From: Treponema sp.
GTDB taxonomy: Bacteria > Spirochaetota > Spirochaetia > Treponematales > Rectinemataceae
Assembly: GCA_017849315.1 (NCBI GenBank)
Contig: JAFIHQ010000083.1
Span: 1-11,652, forward strand
DNA length: 11,652 nt
Reading direction: 5' to 3'
In this document: positions 1-8,063 of the stretch, piece after piece
How the letters are laid out: every line of letters starts with the position of its first letter
Numbering within the stretch: position 1 is the stretch's first letter
The notes under the pieces: model-generated
Told to the model about the DNA's origin: nothing
The model's database searches: none
What the model saw: the letters and a program-made list of their open reading frames with translations, nothing else
Translations under genes and position numbers: made by a program

Positions 1-5
1 CCTAA
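1..5 (+). other. Probable stop codon of an upstream gene overlapping the permease start
   Basis: A TAA lies at 3-5 and shares its last base with the ATG at 5, forming TAATG. This arrangement is common between translationally coupled genes, and permeases of this family usually follow a second permease gene (NupP/YufP type). It is therefore likely that a co-transcribed gene ends here. Only one codon is visible, so the frame and identity of that gene cannot be confirmed. Confidence 0.4.
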
Positions 6-955
6 TGGATCTTATTACCTCAATTCTGACCATAACGGTTAGGGCAGGAACAAGCCTTGTCTTGGCAACTATTGGAGAGATTCTTACAGAACGTTCAGGC
101 ATCTTGAATCTTGGTATTGAAGGGATGATGTTAATGGGCGCGGTGACCAGTTTTGCAGTCTCCTATTACACCCACAACCTCGTCCTTGCGCTTCTTGTTG
201 CTGCAGGTGTTGGAATGGTCTTGGCCCTTATTCATGCTTTCTTGTGTGTCACCATGCGTGCTAACCAGGTCGTCTCCGGCCTTTCGATAACTCTGTTTGG
301 AACAGGTTTTGCGAGTTTCCTCGGGCAAAGACTGGGGCCCGAATCCAACAATTTCAGGTTAGTTGGACTAAAAGGCGCAAAGTTTACGCCCGTTATCATT
401 CCTGGACTTTCGGATATTCCCATTTTAGGGGCGCTTTTCCAGCAGGATATTATTACTTATACTGTTTATGTACTCATCTTTGTGAGCTGGTTTTTCCTTT
501 TTAAAACGAGGCCTGGGTTGTGGTTGCGTTCTGTTGGAGAGGATCCGAAGACCGCAGATGCAATGGGAATCGATGTGATTAAGACTAAGTATCGGTATAC
601 GTTGATTGGTGGCATGTTGATTGCGCTTGGTGGAGCTCACCTTTCGCTTTCCTACACGCCAGGCTGGGCCGAAAACCTGACCGGCGGACGAGGCTGGATC
701 GTTGTAGCGCTTGTCATTTTTTCGATGTGGAATCCTGCACGGTCCATCTGGGGAGCGCTGCTGTTCGGTGGGATAAACGCCATCCAGTTCAGACTACAGG
801 CTGGTGGCACTAACATACCGGCCAGCTTCTTGAACATGGCTCCCTATATAGGAACCATTGTCTTCCTCGTCGTGATTACGTGGTGGGAAGAACTTTCCAA
901 GAAAGTGGGAGGGCCTGCCAGCTTGAGCAGCTCTTATATGCGTGAAGACAAGTAA
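5..955 (+). CDS. ABC transporter permease, nucleoside/purine type (NupQ/YufQ-like)
   Basis: This 316-residue protein is the membrane-spanning subunit of an ABC importer of the BPD_transp_2 family. The family works with a BMP/PnrA-like lipoprotein and a double ATPase to import nucleosides or purine bases across the inner membrane. The diagnostic motif GILNLGIEGMMLMGA is at residues 32-46. A cytoplasmic coupling loop with TRPGLWLRSVGEDPKTADAM lies near 168-187, and TGGRGWIVVALVIFSMWNP at 226-244 is typical of the YufQ branch. Long hydrophobic stretches throughout (about 8-10 membrane segments) agree with this, and the length is normal. The ribosome binding site would lie left of the window. It sits 26 bp before the adenine deaminase gene, so a purine substrate is the natural inference, but the substrate itself is not readable from the sequence. 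The gene is more AT-rich than its downstream neighbours. The family call is firm; the substrate is inferred. Confidence 0.9.
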   Translation: MDLITSILTITVRAGTSLVLATIGEILTERSGILNLGIEGMMLMGAVTSFAVSYYTHNLVLALLVAAGVGMVLALIHAFLCVTMRANQVVSGLSITLFGTGFASFLGQRLGPESNNFRLVGLKGAKFTPVIIPGLSDIPILGALFQQDIITYTVYVLIFVSWFFLFKTRPGLWLRSVGEDPKTADAMGIDVIKTKYRYTLIGGMLIALGGAHLSLSYTPGWAENLTGGRGWIVVALVIFSMWNPARSIWGALLFGGINAIQFRLQAGGTNIPASFLNMAPYIGTIVFLVVITWWEELSKKVGGPASLSSSYMREDK

Positions 956-970
956 ACGAGGACAAGCAAA

Positions 971-982
971 AAGGAAAAGGGG
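971..982 (+). promoter_or_regulatory. Purine-rich ribosome binding region of ade, with two possible starts
   Basis: The run AAGGAAAAGGGG precedes two in-frame start candidates. GTG at 982 would use the AAGGA at 971-975. ATG at 988 would use the GGGG at 979-982 with about 5 bp spacing. The second is favoured because ATG is the stronger start codon and its spacing is good; the two differ by only two residues. Confidence 0.55.
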
Positions 983-987
983 TGGTT

Positions 988-2715
988 ATGGCTACAGGCA
1001 GCGCTATGGGGTCGCCTGCGCAACAAGGTACGGCGCTCTGCGACCTGAACCTTGTCAATTGCACAATCATAGACGTATTTGCGGGCAGATTTCTTCCTCA
1101 CTCTACGATTTCTATTCGAAACGGCAGAATAGCTGGCATCAACGACAATCTTGAGGCTCGTAAAACCGAGGATATGGGGGGCGCCTATGTGGCTCCAGGG
1201 CTGATCGATGCCCATGTACATATCGAATCCTCGCTCTTGCCGCCATGCGAATATGCGCGGATTGTCATGCCCCATGGGACTACCGCTGTCATTGCAGATC
1301 CTCACGAAATAGTCAACGTGCTCGGATACGACGGAATGCGCTATATGCTCAATGCCTCGCAGGATCTGCCTCTCGATGTTTTCTTTATGATACCTTCCTG
1401 TGTGCCTGCTACGGATTTTGATTCCGCAGGAGCTTCTTTCTATGCCTCCGACATGTACCCCTTCTTGCAGGATGCAAGGGTACTCGGCCTCGGCGAAGTG
1501 ATGAACTATCCTGGCGTACTCAAGCGCGACCCGAGTTTGTTGGACAAGATCGCGCTTTTCCGCAATGCCGGAAAACCGATCGATGGACATGCGCCAGGCT
1601 TAAGTGGTGCTGACCTTTCAACCTACATTTCGGAAGGAATTGGTTCAGACCATGAATGCACAACCCCGGGCGAGGCTTTGGAGAAAGTCTCAAAGGGCAT
1701 GTATATCATGTTGAGAGAAGGATCTACTGCACGTGATCTCAGACAGCTTCTGCCTGCCGTGACTAAGGAATCCGCAACGCGCTTTATGTTCTGCTCGGAT
1801 GACCGTCACTCCAACGACTTACGCGACGAAGGTCACATCGATTTTTGTTTGCGGCTCAGCCTCAAAAATGGCATGGATCCCATAAGTGCCTTTAGAATTG
1901 CCTGCATGAATGCACCAGAGTGGTTTGGGATTAAAGACATGGGAGCCATCAGGCCAGGGTATAAAGCGGATCTTGTGTGTTTCTCTTCGTTTGAAGATTT
2001 CCACGCCGAAAGAGTCTATAAGAATGGAAAACTGGTGGCACAAAACGGGCAACTTGCCATAGAAATGCCAAAACTGGCCCCATCTATCCGCGACTCCGTC
2101 AACATAAAGTGGCTCACCTCAGATGACTTTATAATTCCCGATAAGGGCAAGAAGGTACGCGTCATTGAGGCTAAGCCCGATTCAATTCTTACGGAAAACC
2201 GAGTCGTGGAGCCTCTTGTAAAGAATGGCGCCTGCGTTTCCGACCTTGAACGCGATATCTTAAAGCTGTTCGTGATCGAGCGACACACTGGATCGGGGAA
2301 TATCGGCAAAGGATTTATTAGCGGACTGGGCTTGAAGCGCGGTGCGCTCGGCAGCACGATAAGCCACGATTCGCACAACATGATCATAGCTGGAGTGGAC
2401 GACGTCTCGATTTTTAAGGCGGCTCGACACTTGAACAAGATAAAAGGTGGCCTCGTTTTTACGATAGGCGACCAGGTAGTTTTGGATTTGCCGCTACCCA
2501 TAGCGGGGCTCATGAGTGATAAGGATGCGGACTTCGTCATTGAAAGGCTCAAAGCCTTCGACATGGTGTATCATGAGGAAGGAATGCTCAATCCGGAGCC
2601 GCTTATGGCCCTGTCTTTTATGGCCCTGCCGGTCATTCCGAAGCTCAAACTCACTGACAGAGGCCTTGTGGATGTTGAACATTTTACGACTGTCGATCTC
2701 TACGTGGACGACTGA
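988..2715 (+). CDS. ade: Adenine deaminase
   Basis: This enzyme of the amidohydrolase superfamily hydrolyses adenine to hypoxanthine and ammonia in the cytoplasm, feeding the xanthine dehydrogenase encoded next door. I start it at ATG 988 (575 aa); GTG 982 would give 577. Counting from GTG, the metal-binding residues are visible in order: the HxH of GLIDAHVHIESS (H78, H80), E172 in GLGEVMNYPG, H203 in DGHAPG, H224 in GSDHE, and the catalytic aspartate in CSDDRH (D273/D274). HGTTAVIADPHEIVNVLG (about 98-115) is typical of the Ade family and separates it from other amidohydrolases. A second domain from about residue 415, with STISHDSHNMIIAG and LPLPIAGLMS, is the adenine deaminase C-terminal domain. 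Length and domain content match characterised adenine deaminases. The stop is 10 bp before the next gene. The call is firm. Confidence 0.96.
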   Translation: MATGSAMGSPAQQGTALCDLNLVNCTIIDVFAGRFLPHSTISIRNGRIAGINDNLEARKTEDMGGAYVAPGLIDAHVHIESSLLPPCEYARIVMPHGTTAVIADPHEIVNVLGYDGMRYMLNASQDLPLDVFFMIPSCVPATDFDSAGASFYASDMYPFLQDARVLGLGEVMNYPGVLKRDPSLLDKIALFRNAGKPIDGHAPGLSGADLSTYISEGIGSDHECTTPGEALEKVSKGMYIMLREGSTARDLRQLLPAVTKESATRFMFCSDDRHSNDLRDEGHIDFCLRLSLKNGMDPISAFRIACMNAPEWFGIKDMGAIRPGYKADLVCFSSFEDFHAERVYKNGKLVAQNGQLAIEMPKLAPSIRDSVNIKWLTSDDFIIPDKGKKVRVIEAKPDSILTENRVVEPLVKNGACVSDLERDILKLFVIERHTGSGNIGKGFISGLGLKRGALGSTISHDSHNMIIAGVDDVSIFKAARHLNKIKGGLVFTIGDQVVLDLPLPIAGLMSDKDADFVIERLKAFDMVYHEEGMLNPEPLMALSFMALPVIPKLKLTDRGLVDVEHFTTVDLYVDD

Positions 2716-2718
2716 GGA
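2713..2718 (+). promoter_or_regulatory. Ribosome binding site of the xanthine dehydrogenase small subunit
   Basis: TGAGGA overlaps the ade stop codon; its AGGA (2715-2718) is 7 bp from the ATG at 2726. This supports 2726 as the start, although the frame stays open upstream to 2516 inside ade. The stop/RBS overlap also suggests coupled translation. Confidence 0.65.
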
Positions 2719-2725
2719 TAAAGCT

Positions 2726-4282
2726 ATGAAGAACGAAAGAACAACAACGACGTTGAAGGTAAACGACGCCTGGTATACGACACAAGCGCCGTATGGGAGC
2801 CCAATTTTGGACTTCCTGCGGGGAGAACTCGAGCTAAAGGGCACCAAGGAAGGTTGCAGAGAGGGCGACTGCGGGGCCTGCGCAGTGCTGGTGGGCAGGC
2901 CGTTGAGGGGTCAGGAGAACGGAACTGGGCCGCGCGTGCGCTACCGCGCTGTGCCATCCTGCCTATTGGCCCTTGGCGACGTCGATGGATGTCATGTTAT
3001 TACTATAGAAGGACTTACATCCGGAGCAAGCGATGGGCTGACGCCTGTCATGCGGGCGTTTTTGGAAGAGAATGCCAGCCAATGTGGATTCTGCACGCCC
3101 GGGTTCATTATTGCGTTGAGTTCCTGGCTGGCTGAGCCTGTAGCGCCGAACATGGCAGGAGCCATGGTGGCGATCGATGGCAATTTATGCAGATGCACAG
3201 GCTACGGCTCCATTAGAAGGGCAGCGGAACGCCTTGTTAAAGAATTTGCAGACCTGCCCCTTGCAGAAGAAGAACGCCTTAAGGTTCTTGTGGAGCGGCA
3301 GGTCTTGCCAAAATCGGTTTTGGCCTTCCTTGAAGAATCGGAAGGAAGGGGGCTAAAAGCTGCGGTAGCAACCACCAGGACGGCTGCGGTAGATGCAAAG
3401 AATGCTGATGGCAGCGTAGTCATTGGCGGCGGCACCGATTACTATGTGCGCAACCCCGCACCGGATGTGGACTTTGCGCCAGCGCTGCTTGCAAAGCGGC
3501 CGGAGCTGGCGGCGATCAAGGAGGTGCGCGAGGGGGGGCGCGGATGGGTGGAAATCGGTGCCGCCGCGACGGTGCACGACTTTTTTGCCTCGCCGCTCGT
3601 GCGCAGGGCTATACCGGGCATTGAGAACTTTGAGACCGAATTTGCAAGCACCCTCATTCGTAACCTGGCCACGGTAGGCGGCAATATCGCCAACGCTTCT
3701 CCTGTTGGAGACCTCACAAGCATGCTCCTTGGGGCTGGAGCCGTCCTTGTAATCGGCGTTGCGGGCACCAATTCGACCAGAACCGTGCCGCTCGAGAAGT
3801 TCTTCCTGGGCTACAAGAAAATCGACCTTACTGGGTCTGAGGTAATCCTTGCAGTCAGGGTGCCAGAAGCGGAACCAGAAGGCAAACCAGAAGCGGAACA
3901 TGAAAGCCCGCTTTACTTCTCCTTTGAGAAGATCGCAAAGCGAAAACGGCTGGACATAGCATCCGTCAACACGGCAATGTCCTTCCGCGTTGTGGATGGC
4001 AAGTTCCGTGGCGTGCGCTTGAGCGCAGGCGGCATTGCACCGACGCCAGCCCTCCTAACAAAAACTGCGCAATTCATTGAAGGACAAGAGTTTACTCACG
4101 ATGCCGCTCACCTTGCCGCACTGGCTCGAAAAACTGCTGACGCAGCAATGGCAGAAATCGCTCCAATAAGCGATGTGCGGGGAACAGACGGCTACAGGCG
4201 GGCCATGCTCGGCAGGCTCATCCTCGCCCACTTCCTCAAGTTTTTTGAAAACGACGGTATTGGCAAGGTGCTATTTCCATAA
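2726..4282 (+). CDS. xdhA: Xanthine dehydrogenase small subunit, fused [2Fe-2S] and FAD domains (XdhA type)
   Basis: This 518-residue protein is the electron-transfer subunit of a molybdenum hydroxylase. It moves electrons from the Mo site of the partner encoded next through two [2Fe-2S] clusters to FAD and on to an acceptor such as NAD+. The plant-type ferredoxin domain has C44, C49, C52 (CREGDCGAC) and C79. The helical second-cluster domain has C120, C123 (CGFC) and C155, C157 (CRCTGYGS). The FAD domain follows with VVIGGGTDYY (231-240) and TLIRNLATVGGNIANASP (309-326). The C-terminal FAD-associated domain starts near YFSFEKIAKRKRLDIAS (397-413). This two-subunit layout matches the Rhodobacter/Pseudomonas XdhAB type, not the three-subunit E. 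coli XdhABC, hence the symbol. The frame is open back to 2516, but that part is the antisense-free shadow of ade; the ATG at 2726 has the ribosome site and starts the fold correctly. Oddity: an in-frame 12-bp tandem repeat encodes residues 380-391. Confidence 0.94.
   Translation: MKNERTTTTLKVNDAWYTTQAPYGSPILDFLRGELELKGTKEGCREGDCGACAVLVGRPLRGQENGTGPRVRYRAVPSCLLALGDVDGCHVITIEGLTSGASDGLTPVMRAFLEENASQCGFCTPGFIIALSSWLAEPVAPNMAGAMVAIDGNLCRCTGYGSIRRAAERLVKEFADLPLAEEERLKVLVERQVLPKSVLAFLEESEGRGLKAAVATTRTAAVDAKNADGSVVIGGGTDYYVRNPAPDVDFAPALLAKRPELAAIKEVREGGRGWVEIGAAATVHDFFASPLVRRAIPGIENFETEFASTLIRNLATVGGNIANASPVGDLTSMLLGAGAVLVIGVAGTNSTRTVPLEKFFLGYKKIDLTGSEVILAVRVPEAEPEGKPEAEHESPLYFSFEKIAKRKRLDIASVNTAMSFRVVDGKFRGVRLSAGGIAPTPALLTKTAQFIEGQEFTHDAAHLAALARKTADAAMAEIAPISDVRGTDGYRRAMLGRLILAHFLKFFENDGIGKVLFP
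3863..3898 (+). repeat. 12-bp tandem repeat, three copies, in frame within xdhA
   Basis: Units are ccagaagcggaa (3863-3874), ccagaaggcaaa (3875-3886) and ccagaagcggaa (3887-3898). The outer two are identical and the middle one has two changed bases in its second half. They encode PEAE-PEGK-PEAE (residues 380-391), a charged loop before the C-terminal FAD-associated domain. The pattern looks like slippage that added whole codons without breaking the frame. Confidence 0.9.
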
Positions 4283-4286
4283 GGAG
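4280..4286 (+). promoter_or_regulatory. Strong ribosome binding site of the xanthine dehydrogenase large subunit
   Basis: TAAGGAG contains the xdhA stop codon and a near-perfect Shine-Dalgarno core (AAGGAG, 4281-4286), 7 bp before the ATG at 4294. The overlap of stop and RBS favours balanced synthesis of the two subunits. Confidence 0.75.
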
Positions 4287-4293
4287 CTGTTCC

Positions 4294-6555
4294 ATGAAAA
4301 ACCGTGAAGCATCAGTTTTAAATATCAAAGGACTCACCAAATTTGTGGACGATCTCCCCGAGCCATCCGATTGCTTACAGGCAGCTGTCAAACTTTCGGA
4401 GAGCGCTCACGGCCGGATTCTGTCTATTTCAACCGAAAAGGCGCGAGCTCTCGATTCTTCTGTCATGGTCATCACCGCCAAAGATGTTCCCGGCGAGAAC
4501 CAGATTGGCACCAACAAAAGTGACGAGCCCGTCTTGCCCGAAAGCGAGTGGGAGTATTGGGGGCAACCCCTTGTTCTCGTCCTTGCCAGGACGAGGAACC
4601 TCGCACGAAAGGCTGCCGCACTTGTGGAGATAAAGTCAGAACCACTCCCCGTAATCACGGACCCGCGGGAAGCCGCCAAACAAAACAGCTTTATTCTGCC
4701 TTCCAGCACCGCGTATTGCGGAGACACCGTGGCTGCTTTTGCCCAGTGCGACTATGTGGTCTCCGGGCGAGTCGATTCTGACGGCCAGGAACATGTCTAC
4801 CTTGAGACACAAGGCTGCTTTGCAGAAGTTCGCGACGGCGGCAAGGTCTTTGTTATATCCAGTACACAATCGCCAACCGGCGTACAGCGCTCCATTGCAC
4901 GGTGTCTGGGCCTCCCCATGAGCATGGTCGAGGTGGAGGCGCGACGCTTAGGCGGCGGCTTTGGCGGCAAGGAAGAGCAGGCCTCATATTGGGCGAGCCT
5001 TGCGGCACTGGGGGCCTTCTTGACCCACAAGCCGGTCAAGCTCTATTTGAACCGACACGAAGATATGCGCGCAACCGGCAAGCGGCACCCGTACTCTTCG
5101 GATTTTCGCATTGGTGCGGACAAAGAAGGCCATATTCTCGCTTTCGAAGCCGACTACTACCAAAATTCCGGCTCAAGCTGCGACCTCTCTCCTGCCATTC
5201 TTTCGCGCACGCTCTTACACGCCACCGGCGCCTATCACATCCCGAACGTGCGCGTCACAGGGTACATGTGCAAGACCAACCTGCCTTCCTTTACTGCATT
5301 TCGCGGGTTTGGCGCACCGCAGTCCTTTTTTGTCATCGAATCCGCTATAGATCTGCTTGCACGCAAAATGGGTTGCAGCGCTGTCGATATTCAGCGCAAA
5401 AACCTTGTCTCCGAAGGCGATATCAGCCACTATGGCATGCCAATGAAGCGGGTTCGAGCCAAAGAAGCCTTCGACGAAGTGATCGCCGAGTCCAGCTGGC
5501 CGCAACTCAAGGCGGAAATAGAGGAGTTCAACGCCACGCACACGACAGAGAAAAAAGGCGCGGCCTTCCTTCCGATCTGCTTTGGAATCTCGTTTACGAA
5601 CCTCTTTTTAAACCAGGCAGGAGCCCTGGTCCACGTCTACACCGATGGTTCGATCCTCGTGTCCACCGGCGCTGTCGAAATGGGCCAGCAAGTGTCCAGC
5701 AAAATCGCCCTTGTGGCGGCAAGAACCTTTGGGCTTCCTGTCGACAAAATTCACGTCGAGCGCACCTCTACTCTAACGGTAGCCAACACAGTGCCTACCG
5801 CGGCCAGCACCGGTGCAGACATGAACGGCATGGCTACGCAGATAGCTTGCAATGAGATAAAGGCAAGGCTCAGCAAAAAGGCGGCCGAAATGCTGGGTGT
5901 GAGTCCGGACTCAATCGAATTCCGAGATGGTGTTGTTTTCTCATCTGGCAAGGACATGGGTCTTACCTGGAACAAATTGGTTTCGGCGGCCAACATGGCG
6001 CGCATCGACCTGTCGGCGCACGCCTACTATGCAACGCCAAATCTCGTGTTCGATGCCACACGCCAGTGGGGCTCCCCTTTTGCCTACCATGTCTACGGCA
6101 CCGCCTGCGTGGTTGCACGCGTGGACTTGGTGCGTTGCACGTATAAGCTCGAATCCGCCTTTATTGCCCACGATGTGGGTAACAGCCTGGACGAGACCAT
6201 CGACCTTGGGCAGATCGAGGGTGGCTTTGCGCAAGGCCTTGGCTGGGCGCTTCTGGAAGACTTGCGCTTCGGCGAAGATGGAAGACCTTTGAGCGATACA
6301 CTTTCCACCTACAAAGTTCCTGACGAGGCTTTCTTGCCTGAGAACGTGAAAATCAAGTTCCTGCCAGGCATAGAAAACTGGGCTGCGCCTTTCAATTCCA
6401 AAGCGATAGGAGAACCACCCCTGCAGTACGGCATCGCGGGCTATTTTGCGGTATTGAACGCGCTGCGGGCGGCAAAACCGAATGGTCCAGACTTCTACAG
6501 TATTCCTCTCATCCCCGAAAAGATCGAGAAGTATTTGGATGGAGCCGCCAAATGA
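4294..6555 (+). CDS. xdhB: Xanthine dehydrogenase molybdenum-binding large subunit (XdhB type)
   Basis: This 753-residue protein carries the molybdopterin active site that hydroxylates hypoxanthine to xanthine and xanthine to urate. Every key residue known from bovine xanthine oxidase can be placed, and the spacings agree: Q192 (bovine Q767), F223 and E227 in GGGFGGKE (F798, E802), R305 in LSRTLLH (R880), R337 in AFRGFGAPQ (R912), F434-T435 in FGISFT (F1009-T1010), A503-A504 in PTAAS (A1078-A1079) and E707 in AIGEPPL (the catalytic base E1261). Because the purine-binding pair E802/R880 is kept, I call this a purine hydroxylase and not an aldehyde or CO dehydrogenase. It starts 11 bp after xdhA; its stop overlaps the next start as ATGA (6552-6555). 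No in-frame TGA suggests selenocysteine; a selenium ligand on Mo cannot be seen from sequence. Naming follows the two-subunit convention; in E. coli the Mo subunit is XdhA. Confidence 0.95.
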   Translation: MKNREASVLNIKGLTKFVDDLPEPSDCLQAAVKLSESAHGRILSISTEKARALDSSVMVITAKDVPGENQIGTNKSDEPVLPESEWEYWGQPLVLVLARTRNLARKAAALVEIKSEPLPVITDPREAAKQNSFILPSSTAYCGDTVAAFAQCDYVVSGRVDSDGQEHVYLETQGCFAEVRDGGKVFVISSTQSPTGVQRSIARCLGLPMSMVEVEARRLGGGFGGKEEQASYWASLAALGAFLTHKPVKLYLNRHEDMRATGKRHPYSSDFRIGADKEGHILAFEADYYQNSGSSCDLSPAILSRTLLHATGAYHIPNVRVTGYMCKTNLPSFTAFRGFGAPQSFFVIESAIDLLARKMGCSAVDIQRKNLVSEGDISHYGMPMKRVRAKEAFDEVIAESSWPQLKAEIEEFNATHTTEKKGAAFLPICFGISFTNLFLNQAGALVHVYTDGSILVSTGAVEMGQQVSSKIALVAARTFGLPVDKIHVERTSTLTVANTVPTAASTGADMNGMATQIACNEIKARLSKKAAEMLGVSPDSIEFRDGVVFSSGKDMGLTWNKLVSAANMARIDLSAHAYYATPNLVFDATRQWGSPFAYHVYGTACVVARVDLVRCTYKLESAFIAHDVGNSLDETIDLGQIEGGFAQGLGWALLEDLRFGEDGRPLSDTLSTYKVPDEAFLPENVKIKFLPGIENWAAPFNSKAIGEPPLQYGIAGYFAVLNALRAAKPNGPDFYSIPLIPEKIEKYLDGAAK
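6541..6544 (+). promoter_or_regulatory. Ribosome binding site of the cyclic amidohydrolase gene
   Basis: GGAG lies within the last codons of xdhB, 7 bp before the ATG at 6552. It supports the overlapping ATGA start over any later start. Confidence 0.6.
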
Positions 6556-8063
6556 TTGGTCAACTGATAATCAGGAACGTTACTGCGGCCCTGCCGGGCG
6601 AAGGCGACTTCGTCCTTGTCGACGTGCTCGTAAAAGATGGCAAGTTCGCAAAGATTGTGCGTTCGGGCAGTGCGGAAGTCGCTGTAAGCGGAAAAAACGC
6701 CGAACAGGGCGTCGGGCAAGAGGTTCTCGATGTACAGGGCCTTATGATGTTCCCTGGTGCAATCGATTCGCACGTGCATTTCGACGAGCCCGGCTTTACA
6801 CACAGGGAGGATTTTGCACACGGCACACAGGAGGCGGCCCGAGGCGGTGTTACCACCGTGGTGGATATGCCCTGCACGTCCCTGCCGCCAATCACAAGCC
6901 TTGCTGCGCTTGAGAATAAACTCAACATTGTTTCTTCCAAGGCTTATATCGATTACGCCTTTTATGGTGGCATTTCCGGGCACCTTTCCCCGCTCGAAAT
7001 GGAAAAGACCGTATCCGAGCTTGCACCAAAAGTAGTGGGGTTCAAATGTTACACGATTTCCGGCATGGAGACCTTCCTTGCGGTAACGGCCGAACAGTTC
7101 TCAAAAGCGATAAAACTTTGTGCCGCGGCAGGCAGGCCGCTGCTTCTGCACGCCGAAGACCCAGACGTGATCAGGCAGGCATCGGAAACGCTTGCGCGCG
7201 AGCGGGGAGACAAAGCGCCGACATGGCGCGACTATTATGCCTCGAGGCCAAAGGACGCCGAGATTGTGGCGGTGAATAAGGCTGTCGAATTGGCGCAGGA
7301 CGCTGTAGAGTGGCTCCACATCGTCCACGTGGGCACTGCAGAGGCAGCAAGAAGCGTGGCAGGCGCGGGCGTGGAAAACTCGGGCGTTGCACGGGTGGGC
7401 GTGGCAAGCGCAGGCGCGACCTGCGAGACGTGCGCACACTACCTTGCCTTCGACGAAGACGATTTTGCCACGCACGATGCCGCGCTCAAGACGGCGCCGC
7501 CTGTAAAGGATGCAGCCCAAAAAGGCATGCTGTGGCGGCTTCTTGCACAAGGGGACATCAACTTTGTCACCTCCGACCACGCTGGAGCGCCGGATTACGA
7601 GAAATTCACTGGGAACCCGCTCACGGCGTATGGCGGGATTCCGGGCACGGGGACGCTTTTCCCGTATGTGCTGTCCGAGGGGCTATTTGCGGGGCGGCTG
7701 GCGCTCCAGCGGTTTTTGGAGGCAACGTCAGGCGGCGCCGCAAGACGCTTCGGCCTGGACAAGGCCAAGGGGTCGATTGCAGTGGGTAAGGATGCGGATT
7801 TTGTGCTGGTGGATCCAAAGGTTACAACGCTTCTTGACCCGGCCAAGATGTACAGCAAGAGTCACATTACGCCTTTTGCAGGTATGAGGCTTGCTGGGGC
7901 GGTGGTCGGAACTTTTGTGCGTGGGTCCTGCGTTTTCGGCTCGAGGCGGCTTGTCGCTTCCGGGTCGGTTCCATCGGAACTGGTTTCTAAGGTAATATCG
8001 GCGGACGGCGCCATTGTAGGCTCGCCCGGCTATGGCAAATTCATTCAATGGGGTTACGCATGA
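6552..8063 (+). CDS. Cyclic amidohydrolase, allantoinase/dihydropyrimidinase family (AllB/HyuA-like)
   Basis: This 503-residue protein is a binuclear-metal cyclic amidohydrolase, which opens a cyclic amide or ureide ring. Visible ligands: HxH in DSHVHF (H74, H76), the lysine expected to be carboxylated in GFKCY (K165), H200 in LLLHAEDP, H259 in LHIVHVGTA and the catalytic aspartate in TSDHAGAP (D342). VVDMPCTSLPP (103-113), CETCAHYLAF (291-300) and TAPPVKDAAQKGMLW (314-328) resemble allantoinase more than phenylhydantoinase. E. coli HyuA occupies the matching position in its purine cluster. Allantoin is a weak guess because no uricase is nearby; a purine-derived ureide, a reduced urate or xanthine itself are alternatives. 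It is longer than a typical allantoinase (about 450 aa), partly through a Gly/Ala/Val-rich insert near 268-289. Stop and next start overlap (ATGA, 8060-8063). The fold is sure, the substrate is not. Confidence 0.85.
   Translation: MIGQLIIRNVTAALPGEGDFVLVDVLVKDGKFAKIVRSGSAEVAVSGKNAEQGVGQEVLDVQGLMMFPGAIDSHVHFDEPGFTHREDFAHGTQEAARGGVTTVVDMPCTSLPPITSLAALENKLNIVSSKAYIDYAFYGGISGHLSPLEMEKTVSELAPKVVGFKCYTISGMETFLAVTAEQFSKAIKLCAAAGRPLLLHAEDPDVIRQASETLARERGDKAPTWRDYYASRPKDAEIVAVNKAVELAQDAVEWLHIVHVGTAEAARSVAGAGVENSGVARVGVASAGATCETCAHYLAFDEDDFATHDAALKTAPPVKDAAQKGMLWRLLAQGDINFVTSDHAGAPDYEKFTGNPLTAYGGIPGTGTLFPYVLSEGLFAGRLALQRFLEATSGGAARRFGLDKAKGSIAVGKDADFVLVDPKVTTLLDPAKMYSKSHITPFAGMRLAGAVVGTFVRGSCVFGSRRLVASGSVPSELVSKVISADGAIVGSPGYGKFIQWGYA
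8050..8053 (+). promoter_or_regulatory. Ribosome binding site that decides the ygfK start
   Basis: GGGG lies 6 bp before the ATG at 8060, which overlaps the preceding stop as ATGA. An in-frame ATG at 8048 also exists but itself overlaps this site and has no clear Shine-Dalgarno upstream, so 8060 is preferred. Confidence 0.5.

Noticed and set aside
956..987. Promoter or terminator between the permease and ade
   Set aside because: The 26-32 bp gap has no inverted repeat with a T-run and no spaced -35/-10 pair; it is mostly a purine-rich ribosome binding region.
934..1590. 218-codon open frame on the - strand over the start of ade
   Set aside because: Antisense shadow with no recognisable domain and no ribosome site context; it crosses the permease/ade junction.
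2516..2725. N-terminal extension of the xanthine dehydrogenase small subunit back into ade
   Set aside because: The frame is open, but it overlaps the conserved end of adenine deaminase, has no ribosome site, and the ferredoxin fold starts properly from ATG 2726.
3353..3901. 182-codon open frame on the - strand in xdhA
   Set aside because: Antisense shadow of the FAD domain; low-complexity Arg/Phe/His composition and no motif.
4902..5855. 317-codon open frame on the + strand inside xdhB
   Set aside because: It is an out-of-frame shadow of xdhB; the translation is Arg/Cys/His-rich with no family motif, while xdhB carries all catalytic residues through this region.
6552..8063. Dihydroorotase or true allantoinase assignment
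   Set aside because: The superfamily is clear, but no pyrimidine genes and no uricase or allantoin pathway genes are nearby, so a specific substrate name would be unsupported.
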